DNA of 64,000 nucleotides, taken from Bifidobacterium aquikefiri (GTDB lineage: Bacteria > Actinomycetota > Actinomycetes > Actinomycetales > Bifidobacteriaceae). This document shows positions 18,075-27,527 of this stretch, piece by piece. Location: NCBI RefSeq assembly GCF_002259795.1, contig NZ_MWXA01000005.1, positions 372,001 through 436,000 of the forward strand. Direction: 5' to 3'. The notes below the pieces were generated by a model. It was not told the origin of the DNA, did not search any database, and saw only the letters and a list, made by a program, of their open reading frames with translations. A program made the translations under genes and the position numbers. The first letter of the stretch is position 1. The number at the start of each line of letters is the position of its first letter.

Positions 18075-18917
18075 TCAGGCAAAGAGTGAGCGAACATTGT
18101 TCCAGATTCTGCGGGTGGTTACTGCCTTGTTCATCGTATAGAGATGAATGCCGTCGACTCCGCGTGCAACAAGATCGGAAATCTGTGCGGATGCGTAGAT
18201 GATGCCCGCCTCCTGCATGGCAGAAGGGTCTTCACCCCACCGTTCAATCATGTGTTCGACAGTTGAAGGGATGCGCGAACCGCACATGCCCACCATATGT
18301 TTGACTCGAGAAGCGTTCGTAACCGGCATGATGCCGGCCTCGATGGGAACGGTAATGCCCGCGGCACGAACCTTGTCCAGGAATTTCAGATAATCCTCGT
18401 TATCAAAGAACAGTTGCGAAATCAGGTGATTCGCGCCTGCATCAACCTTGGTCTTCAAATTATCGATATCAACATCGAGATTTGGGGCTTCTGGGTGGCA
18501 CTCTGGATAGCATGCGGCATATACGGTCATCTCAGGCTTACGCTCACGAATATAACGCACCAGATCACTCGCATATTGGAACTCGCCGCATGGATCGGTT
18601 CCCAGCTGAGAATCACCGCGCAAGGCGAGTGTCGCTTTCACCCCTGCATCCTCAAACAGATCGAGCTCATGATCAATCGTTGTCTTGTCAGCATATCGGG
18701 CGGTCAGATGAGCGACCGCCGGTATGCCGTATTCTGTTCGAATTGTATTTGCAATTCTGGCCGTCGCCGTGCGATCTGCCTGCTTTCCCGTTCCGTAGGT
18801 AACCGAAATGAAGTCAGGATGCATGCCTTGCAAGCCGTCCAGGGTGTCATAGATGGTTCCGACCGGCGCAGTTCTGCGTGGAGGAAACACTTCAAGCGAA
18901 AACATTGGAGAATGCAA
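18075..18917 (-). CDS. metF: 5,10-methylenetetrahydrofolate reductase
   Basis: Makes 5-methyl-THF, the methyl donor used by the adjacent MetE. 280 aa. MFSLEVFPPR at the N-terminus (catalytic Glu), DFISVTYGTG, HLTARYAD, LALRGD, AACYPECHPEAPN, GANHLISQLFFDNE, VPIEAGIMPVTNA and GIHLYTMNK. It lies 2 bp downstream of metE with GGAG upstream of TTG 18917; ATG 18905 is the alternative start. Transcribed with metE as a two-gene unit. Confidence 0.95.
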   Translation of the reverse strand: MHSPMFSLEVFPPRRTAPVGTIYDTLDGLQGMHPDFISVTYGTGKQADRTATARIANTIRTEYGIPAVAHLTARYADKTTIDHELDLFEDAGVKATLALRGDSQLGTDPCGEFQYASDLVRYIRERKPEMTVYAACYPECHPEAPNLDVDIDNLKTKVDAGANHLISQLFFDNEDYLKFLDKVRAAGITVPIEAGIMPVTNASRVKHMVGMCGSRIPSTVEHMIERWGEDPSAMQEAGIIYASAQISDLVARGVDGIHLYTMNKAVTTRRIWNNVRSLFA

Positions 18918-18919
18918 GG

Positions 18920-21232
18920 CTAGCGCTCCAACCTCGCACGAATTGCCTGAGCTGCAGCCACCATGTGCTCAAGGCTTGGCCATGTCTCTGCATCGCCTCG
19001 TGTCTTCAGACCGCAGTCGGGATTGATCCACACCGCCGAAGCTTCCATCTTGTCAAGAATCTCGTTGATACGTGTCTCGATCTCTGCCTCGGATGGAATG
19101 CGAGGCGAATGGATGTCATAGACGCCTGGACCAGCCTCAGTCTCAAAGTGCGCGTCATGAATTGCATCGAGAACGGTCAAATCGGAACGAGATGCCTCGA
19201 ATGAGATGACATCGGCATCCATCGCATCAATATCCTTGATGATGTCATTGAATTCGGAGTAGCACATATGCGTGTGAATCTGAGTGGTTGGCTTCACACC
19301 GGAATGCACGAGTCTGAATGCTGGGATGGCCCAGTCAAGGTAAAGCTTATGCCAGTCGCTGCGGCGCAACGGAAGCTTTTCACGCAACGCTGCCTCATCG
19401 ATCTGGATGACCTTGATGCCGGCATCCTCGAGGTCAAGCACCTCGTCACGGATGGCGAGCGCCAGCTGCGTGGTCTGTAGCTTATGGCTCACATCTTCGC
19501 GCGGCCACGACCAGTTGAGAATGGTCACAGGACCGGTCAGCATGCCCTTGACCAGACGAGTGGTGCGGGATTGCGCGTATGCGCTCCATGAAACGGTAAT
19601 CGGCTGGGCACGGGACACATCAGACCATACGATTGGAGGCTTGACGCAACGCGTGCCATAGGACTGCACCCAAGCGTTCTTGGTGAAGAGGAAGCCGTTC
19701 AAGTGCTGGCCGAAGTATTCGACCATATCGTTGCGCTCGAATTCTCCGTGGACCAAGACATCCAGACCGATGCGCTCCTGCTTTTCAAGCACTCCATCGA
19801 TGTGCTGCTTGATGAAGGTGTCGTACTGTTCTTCGGAAATCTCGTGCTTGCGGAATTGTGCACGCTCGGCGCGAATCTCACGTGTCTGGGGGAACGAACC
19901 AATGGTCGTCGTAGGCAGCAGCGGCAAAGCCAACTCTTCACGCTGCTCCGCCTGACGCTCCTTACGCTCTGGCAGACGAGTGAAATCACTGTGGTGCAAA
20001 GCTTCGATTCGCTTGGCGACCTTGCTGTCAGTCTCTACACGGTGACCATCAAACAAAGCCTGATTATCAGCAAGTTCACGAGAATCCTTCAACGCTGCCT
20101 CATCCAATTCGGATAAAGCCGCAATCTCATTGATTTCCTGTAGCTTTTCGACGGCGAATGCGAAATGCTTGCGCACATCGGGATGCAATCCATTCTCGCC
20201 CTCGACGCTGAATGGCACATGGAGCAGCGAACAGCCAGTCGATACCGCAACACGGTCGGTTATCTGATTGACGGCATCCAACACGCCGAGGCTGTCAGCA
20301 TAGTTATTGCGCCAAATGTTGCGTCCGTTGACGATACCGGCAAAAATAGTGGTGCGTTGCGCAACACCGAATTTCTTGAGAGCGGCAAGGTTGTCGTCGC
20401 GTCCTTCAACGAAATCAAGCCCGACACCATCGAATTCAAACAGATTCACCGTCTCATAGATGTCGGCAATATGACCAAAGTATGTCTGCAACAGCACCTT
20501 TACCGATGCCTTCTCGGTGTCTCGTGCGGGAAGAATCTTGGAGTAGAGGCTCTTGAACAGCTCAAGGTCCCCATCACTCTTGTCGAGCACCAGATATGGC
20601 TCGTCAAGCTGCACCCATTGTGCGCCCAACTCTGCGAATCTTGAAAGCACCTGCGCATAGACGCGTGCAACCGCGTTGACCAGACCTTTGTCAAAGGTCA
20701 ATGGCGCACCTTCTGGACGACGCGCCAGCTTCAGGAATGCATATGGTCCAATCAGCACGGGCTTGGTGATGATGCCAAGCTCCTTCGCCTCGCTGAATTC
20801 GTCGAAAGGCTTGGTGCTGTTCAGCTTGATTTCCTCGGAATCATCGATTTCCGGAACGAGATAGTGATAGTTGGTAGTGAACCATTTCTTCATGGGAAGC
20901 GCTGTTACATCACCGCGTTCACCCTGATATCCGCGTCCCATCGCGAATAGGGTGTCCTCGGCATCAAGCGAAAGCCTATTGTAACGTTGTGGAATTGCGC
21001 CGAGGAGCATGGACGTATCAAGCAGTTGATCGTAATAGCTGAAATCATTGCTTGGAATCAGGTCAATCCCAACTTCCTTTTGGAGCAGCCAATGCTTCTT
21101 ACGCAACTCGCGGGCCGTGGCCTGCATATCCTCCAGTGTCGATGTGCCTTTCCAATAACTTTCAATCGACCGTTTCAGCTCCCTGTTCGAACCGATGCGC
21201 GGGAAACCGATTACCGAAGTGAGTGCGGACAT
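18920..21232 (-). CDS. metE: Cobalamin-independent methionine synthase
   Basis: Transfers methyl from methyl-THF-polyglutamate to homocysteine. 770 aa, two-barrel enzyme: N-terminal [12 protein letters not shown] and C-terminal catalytic barrel with [57 protein letters not shown], the zinc-site HMCYSEF and [17 protein letters not shown] at ideal spacing supports ATG 21232. First gene of metE-metF. The promoter has a good -10 (TATAAT, 21300-21295) but a poor -35 overlapped by a motif shared with the LysR gene promoter, as expected for an activator-dependent promoter. Confidence 0.96.
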   Translation of the reverse strand: MSALTSVIGFPRIGSNRELKRSIESYWKGTSTLEDMQATARELRKKHWLLQKEVGIDLIPSNDFSYYDQLLDTSMLLGAIPQRYNRLSLDAEDTLFAMGRGYQGERGDVTALPMKKWFTTNYHYLVPEIDDSEEIKLNSTKPFDEFSEAKELGIITKPVLIGPYAFLKLARRPEGAPLTFDKGLVNAVARVYAQVLSRFAELGAQWVQLDEPYLVLDKSDGDLELFKSLYSKILPARDTEKASVKVLLQTYFGHIADIYETVNLFEFDGVGLDFVEGRDDNLAALKKFGVAQRTTIFAGIVNGRNIWRNNYADSLGVLDAVNQITDRVAVSTGCSLLHVPFSVEGENGLHPDVRKHFAFAVEKLQEINEIAALSELDEAALKDSRELADNQALFDGHRVETDSKVAKRIEALHHSDFTRLPERKERQAEQREELALPLLPTTTIGSFPQTREIRAERAQFRKHEISEEQYDTFIKQHIDGVLEKQERIGLDVLVHGEFERNDMVEYFGQHLNGFLFTKNAWVQSYGTRCVKPPIVWSDVSRAQPITVSWSAYAQSRTTRLVKGMLTGPVTILNWSWPREDVSHKLQTTQLALAIRDEVLDLEDAGIKVIQIDEAALREKLPLRRSDWHKLYLDWAIPAFRLVHSGVKPTTQIHTHMCYSEFNDIIKDIDAMDADVISFEASRSDLTVLDAIHDAHFETEAGPGVYDIHSPRIPSEAEIETRINEILDKMEASAVWINPDCGLKTRGDAETWPSLEHMVAAAQAIRARLER

Positions 21233-21294
21233 GCTTCCTCCAATGTATGTTGATTCAACCCCTGAAGCGTACCAACTGAGGACATTTATCGGTA

Positions 21295-21335
21295 ATTATA
21301 ATGAGAGGTGTGTCGTTATAAGTAAAGTTTATAGC
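21295..21335 (-). promoter_or_regulatory. metE promoter with putative LysR-regulator site
   Basis: -10 TATAAT at 21300-21295 (minus). Upstream of it GCTATAA (21335-21329) and ACTTATAAC (21323-21315) flank CTTT and cover the -35 position, for which no good hexamer is present. GTTATAAGT (+ strand reading) and GCTATAA recur upstream of the LysR gene at 2364 and 2395. Binding by that LysR protein is inference. Confidence 0.45.
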
Positions 21336-21357
21336 TTACATGCAAGGCCGATGGCTT

Positions 21358-21918
21358 CTACACTTCAAAATCGCGCGGGGTCAAGACCGCAACAAGGTCA
21401 GCACCGTGCATGGTCCACTCGCCGAATGGCCTGTCACAGGCGAAAATCGCCACACTTGCAGGAGAGAGACCGAGATGCAGCAGATCCAGCTGAGTAGGAT
21501 CCGATTCGGATGTCGCCAGCCATTCACAACTCACCGAAACCGTCGGCTCATGACCCAGAATCATCAAGGTTCGTCTCTTGGGCTTGGTGGTGTGAATCTC
21601 GTCGAGGATTGATTGAATGCCGCCCTGATATAGACTCAGCCTGACATCAACCTTGGGGCCGTCGCCGAAGTATTTGAGCATCCGATTCAGAGTCTCCACG
21701 GTGCGGTCTGCACTGGACGTAGCGATGCGGTCAGGAACCAGTTCCAGCGCATCAAGTCCCTTGGCGACCGCCTTGGCTTGTTTTCTTCCCTTATCGGTTA
21801 TCTTTCTTGTACGATCGCCCCCCTCGCCCAACGCTTCGGCTTTCGCATGTCTCATAACAATCAGCACATATTTGCGCGAACGAAGGCTCTTTCTCAGCTT
21901 GTGCAGATTGACGTTCAT
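21358..21918 (-). CDS. SixA-like phosphohistidine phosphatase (histidine phosphatase superfamily)
   Basis: 186 aa. Catalytic RHAKAE at about residue 23, SSADRTVETL and LGHEPTVS near the C-terminus are typical of the short SixA branch. Family members remove phosphate from phosphohistidine in proteins or from small molecules; the substrate in Actinobacteria is unknown. GAGGAG precedes ATG 21918. Same strand and 57 bp from trmI, possibly co-transcribed. A 125-bp divergent spacer separates it from metE's start side; its 3' end faces the metE promoter. Confidence 0.75.
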   Translation of the reverse strand: MNVNLHKLRKSLRSRKYVLIVMRHAKAEALGEGGDRTRKITDKGRKQAKAVAKGLDALELVPDRIATSSADRTVETLNRMLKYFGDGPKVDVRLSLYQGGIQSILDEIHTTKPKRRTLMILGHEPTVSVSCEWLATSESDPTQLDLLHLGLSPASVAIFACDRPFGEWTMHGADLVAVLTPRDFEV

Positions 21919-21975
21919 CAGCGACTCCTCAGCAACTCAGCTCGTAGCAGCATCTCACACTCCATCGCGTGGCGG

Positions 21976-23088
21976 TCATGATCCAACAGGAGTCCCCTGC
22001 CCCGTATTCGATGTTACTACAGTTGCCTGATGCTCAAGGTCACGCAGAACCTTGCGAAGCTTACGATCTGAAATATCACGCAACTCAAGTTCTTCCAAAG
22101 TCTGTGACGGCGTTGCATCGTCAACGTCGGAATACGTATCCTTCGTGGCACGCTCACGCCTATGCAGAGCTTCGACCCCAACATCCATCGCACGCGAGAT
22201 GACGATGAATCCGGTATGACCAATCATCTGATGATTGGGGCGAACTGCCAGCCCTTGAACCTTCCAATCTCGCTGGATGGTCTCGCTCACCTCTGGTTCG
22301 GTCCACGAACCACGCTCACGCATCATCTCAACCAAACGGCTCATCTGCGTGGTCGTGGTGACATAGGCACTCAGCACGCCTCCCGGAACGATCAGACGTT
22401 CGACCTGCTCCAACCGATTCCATGGATCGAGCATGTCGAGGACTACTCGATCGTAGAAATGTTCCTCGCACCCTTTCGCAACCACATCGAAATCACCAGT
22501 AAGCAGATTCCACCATTGGGGCATGCCTCCAAAATACACGGAAGCATTCAAGCCTGCGATCCGAGCGAACTCTGAACGCCTTTCGATGGTCGTCAGATGG
22601 CCTTGCTCACCCACCGCATCCAACAGATGAAGGCTCATCGCACCCGATCCGGCACCTGATTCAAGCACGCGCATACCTGAACGAATATCACCCATCGTCA
22701 AAACCTGCGCAATATCCTTTGGATACATGATCTGAGCACCGCGCGGCATGGAAAGCACGAAGTCCGCCAGACGCGGTCGCATCACCGTATAGGACCAGCC
22801 ACCAACGTGACGAGCAATCTTCCATGGCTTTTTCTTGTCATGAATCGAATCGGGGGAATCACTCGCCGCTCCAGAAGGCACTCCATTACGGTCAACCGCA
22901 AAGGATCGCTCCGAACTCTGCGTGGTGACCACAGAGCCTTCTGACATACCTATCAGGCTGCTGTGTGGAATAACGCCACGCTGTGTCTGCACCACTCCTC
23001 CGTCTTCAAGCAGTGCAGTGATCATTGCACCCTTGCGGTCGGTCAGCTGGACTTTCTCCCCCACACATAGGGGACCTCGTTTCGGCAT
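21976..23088 (-). CDS. trmI: tRNA (adenine-58-N1)-methyltransferase
   Basis: Methylates A58 in the T-loop of tRNAs. 370 aa with an N-terminal beta-domain (GPLCVGEKVQLTDRKGAMIT), YTVMRPRLADFVLSMPRGAQ, YPKDIAQVL, the SAM motif VLESGAGSGAMSLHLL, ERRSEFARIAGLN, VVLDMLDPWNRLEQV and a C-terminal IGHTGFIVISRA. There is a hydrophilic insert at about residues 62-90 and a charged C-terminal tail (residues 315-370) outside the fold. GGAGGG supports ATG 23088. In many Actinobacteria this gene sits upstream of the proteasome locus; no proteasome genes are seen here. Confidence 0.9.
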   Translation of the reverse strand: MPKRGPLCVGEKVQLTDRKGAMITALLEDGGVVQTQRGVIPHSSLIGMSEGSVVTTQSSERSFAVDRNGVPSGAASDSPDSIHDKKKPWKIARHVGGWSYTVMRPRLADFVLSMPRGAQIMYPKDIAQVLTMGDIRSGMRVLESGAGSGAMSLHLLDAVGEQGHLTTIERRSEFARIAGLNASVYFGGMPQWWNLLTGDFDVVAKGCEEHFYDRVVLDMLDPWNRLEQVERLIVPGGVLSAYVTTTTQMSRLVEMMRERGSWTEPEVSETIQRDWKVQGLAVRPNHQMIGHTGFIVISRAMDVGVEALHRRERATKDTYSDVDDATPSQTLEELELRDISDRKLRKVLRDLEHQATVVTSNTGQGTPVGS

Positions 23089-23159
23089 AATCCCTCCAAA
23101 TCCTCACTCGGTCGAGAATTATACAGACCAGGGCGAAAGTGCCAGCGGCATTTCTCGAC

Positions 23160-23999
23160 CTATCGTCGAGCGTATGCTGCCCAGCGTCCGTCAGCAGACG
23201 ATACAGCTAAAGGAATTCCAAATATTTCACTGAGTCGTTGAGACGTAAAACCATGTTCCAAATCACCACGGTAGATTATGGTTCCAGGTTCTGGATCACG
23301 ACCTGTAACGGCATCCTTGTGCGCATCTGCTTCACTGCCGCTTTGTCGACCCATGATCGCGACATGATCGAATCCTTCGGGAATCTCCTCAAGACGATGT
23401 GTCACCAGCAGCACCGTTCTGTGAGGATCGGCTCCCAACCTACCCAGGGCTTCGAGCACCAGCTCGCGACCACCAAGATCCAGTCCGGTTGTTGGTTCAT
23501 CAAGAATCAGCAGGTCAGGATTGGCCATGAGCGCACGGCATATCAGCACACGTGTGCGCTCACCCTCAGAAAGTTTGAACATCTGCTTGCCCTCAAGATA
23601 TTCAATCCCGAACTCTCCCATCAATGATCGGGCTCTGTCATATTCCTCTTGCGAATATGAATCACGCCATTTCCCCGTTGTAGCAGTAAGCGCGGTAACG
23701 ACAATATCGAGAGGATCCTCCTGAGGTGGAAAAGCTCTCGAGAGCTCAGCCGAAGAAAGCCCTATACGATGCCGATATGAGAACACATCAACCTTGCCCA
23801 GCCTATTGCCCAAAATGTCGACGGTGCCCGCACTGGGAAAGCCGCGGGTGCTCATCATGGCAACAAGACTTGACTTTCCTATGCCATTGGGACCAAAGAG
23901 AATCCACTTCTCCCCTTGCTCCACCGTAAGATTCACATCACGAAGAATGACACGTCGTTGACGACGAAATTCAACATCGTTCAGAGCAAGAATATCCAT
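23160..23999 (-). CDS. Orphan ABC-type ATPase (YlmA/ModF-like)
   Basis: 279 aa. Walker A GPNGIGKSSL at about residue 37, Walker B LLILDEPTTGLDLGG, H-loop VTHRLEEIP and a variant ABC signature LSEGERTRVL in place of LSGGQ. No permease or substrate-binding gene is adjacent. YlmA-type ATPases are also found alone, so the partner or a non-transport role is unknown. It starts 1 bp after the stop of the glgA-type gene, so translation is probably coupled to that gene. Confidence 0.8.
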   Translation of the reverse strand: MDILALNDVEFRRQRRVILRDVNLTVEQGEKWILFGPNGIGKSSLVAMMSTRGFPSAGTVDILGNRLGKVDVFSYRHRIGLSSAELSRAFPPQEDPLDIVVTALTATTGKWRDSYSQEEYDRARSLMGEFGIEYLEGKQMFKLSEGERTRVLICRALMANPDLLILDEPTTGLDLGGRELVLEALGRLGADPHRTVLLVTHRLEEIPEGFDHVAIMGRQSGSEADAHKDAVTGRDPEPGTIIYRGDLEHGFTSQRLSEIFGIPLAVSSADGRWAAYARR

Positions 24000-24000
24000 G

Positions 24001-25236
24001 TCACCTCAACGCCTGTCTGTATACATCGATGGTCTGATCGGCGATCCTCTCCCAGGAGAATCGGTCCCGAGCGCGCTCATAACCACATTCACCCATTCTC
24101 TCAGCCGCTTCCACATCAGCGAACATTCTATCGATTGCATCAGCCAGATCATGTATGTAAGTCTGCGGATGAAGCGGCGTTCCCGTACCGTCCTGAAGCT
24201 GCTCAATCGGCACCAGATAACCGGTTTCACCGTCGACGACGACCTCGGGTATGCCTCCAGTCGCGCTTGCCACAACCGGAAGGCCGCACGCCATGGCCTC
24301 AAGATTCACGATGCCTAAGGGTTCATAGATGCTCGGGCATACGAAGGCATCGCAACCATGCTCCAAGGCACGCAGTTCGGGACGTGCAAGCATCTCTTCG
24401 ATCCAGATGATGTTGCCACGCTCGTCATCAAGCTTCTTGAATGCCGTGCGCACCTCATCGGCTATTTCAGGCGTGTCGGGGGCTCCTGCGCATAGGACGA
24501 CCTGAATGTCTTTGTCGATCAGGTGCAATGCCTGCAGCAGATACGGAAGACCCTTCTGACGCGTTATCCTGCCCACGAAAAGCAGTGTCGGCTTATCCCT
24601 GTCAATGTGGTAGCGGTCGAAGACATGCCACGCCCCGTCATCCTCAGCAGGACGGGTGAAATCATCCAAGGTAATGCCGTTATGGACCACACAGACCTTG
24701 TCTGGATCTACCTTTGGATATGCGGTCAGAATATCCTTGCGCATGCCCGCGGAAACAGCGATGACACGGTCTGCAGACTCATATGCGTCTCGTTCTGCCC
24801 AGGAGCTCAGGCGGTATCCTCCGCCAAGCTGTTCGGCCTTCCACGGACGGAAGGGCTCAAGGCTATGCGCAGTGATTACCAAAGGAATGTCGTTCAGCTG
24901 CGCGGCAACACGTCCGGCAAGGCATGTATACCACGTATGCGCATGGACGAGATCTGCCTGGACATCGGATGCGATGCTCAGATCGACTCCAAAGGTCTTC
25001 AACGCCTGATTGCTTCGCTCAAGATATTGAGGAGCATCATAGCCCACAAGATGCAGGCTGCCAAGGGGATTCTTTCCCGGAATTGCAGGGATGTCGGCAG
25101 CAGTTCGAGGACCATCGAATGCTCGAACCGTAACATCGATACGTTCAGCCAGAACCTTCGAAAGTTCCTCGACGTGCACTCCGGCACCACCATAGATATG
25201 CGGAGGGTATTCACGGGTCAGTATGTCAACCTTCAT
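24001..25236 (-). CDS. glgA: Glycogen synthase-type GT4 glycosyltransferase (actinobacterial GlgA/GlgM type)
   Basis: 411 aa GT-B enzyme. N-terminal KVDILTREYPPHIYGGAGVH, LVHAHTWYTCLAGRVAA, VITAHSLEPFRPWKAEQLGGGY, then KPTLLFVGRITRQKGLPYLL, the catalytic EPLGIVNLEAMACGLPVVAS and a C-terminal RFSWERIADQTIDVYR. This matches the actinobacterial family that uses ADP-glucose (or UDP-glucose) for glycogen or maltose-1-phosphate synthesis; the exact product cannot be told from sequence. ATG 25236 begins the conserved N-terminus and has GGAAGAAG upstream; a 53-codon upstream extension is rejected. The 174 bp upstream (25237-25410) show no other gene. Confidence 0.87.
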   Translation of the reverse strand: MKVDILTREYPPHIYGGAGVHVEELSKVLAERIDVTVRAFDGPRTAADIPAIPGKNPLGSLHLVGYDAPQYLERSNQALKTFGVDLSIASDVQADLVHAHTWYTCLAGRVAAQLNDIPLVITAHSLEPFRPWKAEQLGGGYRLSSWAERDAYESADRVIAVSAGMRKDILTAYPKVDPDKVCVVHNGITLDDFTRPAEDDGAWHVFDRYHIDRDKPTLLFVGRITRQKGLPYLLQALHLIDKDIQVVLCAGAPDTPEIADEVRTAFKKLDDERGNIIWIEEMLARPELRALEHGCDAFVCPSIYEPLGIVNLEAMACGLPVVASATGGIPEVVVDGETGYLVPIEQLQDGTGTPLHPQTYIHDLADAIDRMFADVEAAERMGECGYERARDRFSWERIADQTIDVYRQALR

Positions 25237-25410
25237 GTCACGCTTCTTCCTTGCTTTGTGATTCCTACCATTGCTAACTTCAACGTAAGCCCCCGGCAAA
25301 CCTCGTTGTCCGCCGGGTACAGCTCGATTGTCATGGTTCAATGACGATGACGCAAACCCGTACTCCACTGAAGGATCATGACGAGCATGCGACATGATGC
25401 GCTCGCGCGT

Positions 25411-25863
25411 TCATACCGCAGTTCCATTGCCGTCCAGATTTGGATTTTCACGGGGCGATCCGCCAACTATGAAAAGGCTCAGCACACCAACCGCAAAAAG
25501 GGCTGAAACAGTGATGACCAGCCACAGCGGCGTCGTCGAAACCCACATGATCACCACGAATGCACAGGCGGAGACGACAATGAGAATCCAGCTAAGAATG
25601 CGCAGCCATTGTCTGAATGTGCTGGGCGTTCCGATTGACGGCATTGCCCGATCTTTCGTTGCAGTTTTCTGAATGTCAACATCAACATGACCGGCTGGTT
25701 TCCAAACACCATCTTCATTGGCCTGAATTCTGCGGGATTTCTCCTGCAGCGACTGCTCATCGAGCATGCCGCCACGTCCACGGCCACGAGTCTGATCATA
25801 TTGAGTCGGTATGCCTTTGCGCTCATTGCGCGCATTGGCCCTCCGTTGGGAACGGTTGGGCAT
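25411..25863 (-). CDS. Small membrane protein with two C-terminal transmembrane helices
   Basis: 150 aa, not recognised as a characterised family. The N-terminal ~75 residues are hydrophilic and Arg-rich (NRSQRRANARNERKG, TRGRGRGG), then two hydrophobic helices (WLRILSWILIVVSACAFVVI, residues ~87-106, and LWLVITVSALFAVGVLSLFI, ~114-133) and a short polar tail. GAGGAG with 4-nt spacing supports ATG 25863. The basic N-terminus should be cytoplasmic by the positive-inside rule. It stands between gltD and the glgA-type gene on the same strand. Confidence 0.7.
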   Translation of the reverse strand: MPNRSQRRANARNERKGIPTQYDQTRGRGRGGMLDEQSLQEKSRRIQANEDGVWKPAGHVDVDIQKTATKDRAMPSIGTPSTFRQWLRILSWILIVVSACAFVVIMWVSTTPLWLVITVSALFAVGVLSLFIVGGSPRENPNLDGNGTAV

Positions 25864-25993
25864 ATTGCTCCTCTCGCACTATGCAATTCCTCATCAGTCC
25901 CCCTCGATGCAGCCCAGTCGGTCACGTTTGTCATAGACCACTCGAATACTGCGTGAAAGGAACGAATGACTCCTAACCATCAAGTGTAACGGC

Positions 25994-27526
25994 TTATCGC
26001 GGTAGCATCATCGGGCGTTGCGTTGCGGTGATTGGCGCTGGAAGCTCGGTATTTCCAGTGAGGAACTTGTCGACGGCGGCTGCGCAGCTTCGACCTTCTG
26101 AAATAGCCCATACCACAAGGGACTGGCCGCGTCCTGCGTCACCACAAACGAACATGCCTTCCTGCGATGTGGCGAAATCATTGTTTCGCGCAACATTGCC
26201 ACGCTTGTCAAGCTCGACTGGAAGCTGGTCAACCAAGGTCTGTGTGTCAGGATGCAGGAAACCAATGGAGATGAGTACCAGATCTGCTGGGAGGATGCGT
26301 TCGGTCCCATGCTGACGCGTGAACGGGCCGTTATCTCCCGGAGCAACATCGATGACCTTCAGCCCTGTAATATGACCGTTCTCATCCGCGATAAAGCTCT
26401 CAGCCGTGGTGTGTTCCTTGATTTCAACTGCGGTGTCTTCTGCCTCACCTGCCTCGAATTCAACGGAGTCCGTGCTATAGAGGTATTCGCCGCCCTCTTC
26501 CATCGAGGAAGTCTTCTGATAGGTACGCGCATAAGTTGGCCATGGATCCTTGTCCGGACGCTGCGCAGGTTCCTTCGGATTGATCTGGAGCACCGTCACG
26601 GACTGTGCCCCCTGGCGAATCGAAGTACCCAGGCAGTCAGAACCGGTATCGCCACCGCCAATGATCACCACATGCTTGTTCTTGGCCGTGATGCCGTTGA
26701 TCGGCTTCTTGCCCCAGACCACACGGGTCGCGTCCGGAAGAAAGTCCATCGCGAAATGAATGCCCTTGAGCTCTCGCCCTGGAATAGAGATGTTTCTTGG
26801 CACGGTCGATCCGATGGCGACGACCACGGCATCATAGCGACTGCGCAGTTCGTCCCAGCTGATGTCCTTGCCGATCTCAACATTTGTGCGGAAGCGCGTT
26901 CCCTCAGCTTCCATCTGCTCCTGACGCTTGTCGATCAGTGCCTTGTCAAGCTTGAAGTTCGGAATGCCATAACGCATGAGACCACCAATGGCGTCATCAC
27001 GTTCGTAGACTACAACCGTATGGCCAGCTCGTGTGAGCTGCTGAGCGCACGCAAGGCCAGCCGGACCGGAACCCACTACCGCCACCGTCATGTCGGTCAG
27101 ACGCTGCGGAGGCTGCGGCTTGACATAGTCGAGCTTCCAAGCCTGATCAATGATGGTCTGCTCATCGAGTTTGATCATCGTCGCAGGCTGATGAATGGCG
27201 AGCACGCATGCCTGTTCGCATGGCGCCGGGCATACACGACCGGTAACTTCAGGGAAGTTATTGGTGACGGAAAGACGGTTGTATCCATCTTCCCATTTAC
27301 CTTGACGGACCAAATCGTTGAATTCTGGGATCAGATTGCCCAATGGGCAGCCTGTCATGCAGAACGGCGTACCACAATCCATGCATCGCGCCGCCTGACT
27401 CTTGGTGAAGTCCTGCAGACCGAATTCGGCATGCACATCCTGCCAGTCCTTGACACGCTCTGAAACTGGTCGTTCCTTGAGCTCTCGACGCGTACGAACC
27501 TTCAGAAATCCTCTTGGATCGGTCAT
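25994..27526 (-). CDS. gltD: Glutamate synthase (NADPH) small chain
   Basis: Supplies electrons from NADPH to GltB. 510 aa. N-terminal [4Fe-4S] ligands in ARCMDCGTPFC, GCPLGN and CPAPCEQAC, FAD motif VAVVGSGPAGLACAQQL, NADPH motif VVIIGGGDTGSDC, and FVCGDAGRGQSLVVWAISEG near the C-terminus. ATG 27526 has GGAG upstream and lies 1 bp after the gltB stop, so the two subunits are translationally coupled; the longer in-frame extension lies inside gltB. Confidence 0.95.
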   Translation of the reverse strand: MTDPRGFLKVRTRRELKERPVSERVKDWQDVHAEFGLQDFTKSQAARCMDCGTPFCMTGCPLGNLIPEFNDLVRQGKWEDGYNRLSVTNNFPEVTGRVCPAPCEQACVLAIHQPATMIKLDEQTIIDQAWKLDYVKPQPPQRLTDMTVAVVGSGPAGLACAQQLTRAGHTVVVYERDDAIGGLMRYGIPNFKLDKALIDKRQEQMEAEGTRFRTNVEIGKDISWDELRSRYDAVVVAIGSTVPRNISIPGRELKGIHFAMDFLPDATRVVWGKKPINGITAKNKHVVIIGGGDTGSDCLGTSIRQGAQSVTVLQINPKEPAQRPDKDPWPTYARTYQKTSSMEEGGEYLYSTDSVEFEAGEAEDTAVEIKEHTTAESFIADENGHITGLKVIDVAPGDNGPFTRQHGTERILPADLVLISIGFLHPDTQTLVDQLPVELDKRGNVARNNDFATSQEGMFVCGDAGRGQSLVVWAISEGRSCAAAVDKFLTGNTELPAPITATQRPMMLPR

Positions 27527-27527
27527 C

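Noticed and set aside
26252-27463. A 403-codon open frame on the + strand opposite gltD
   Set aside because: Fully antisense to gltD, with no ribosome-binding site or recognisable motif.
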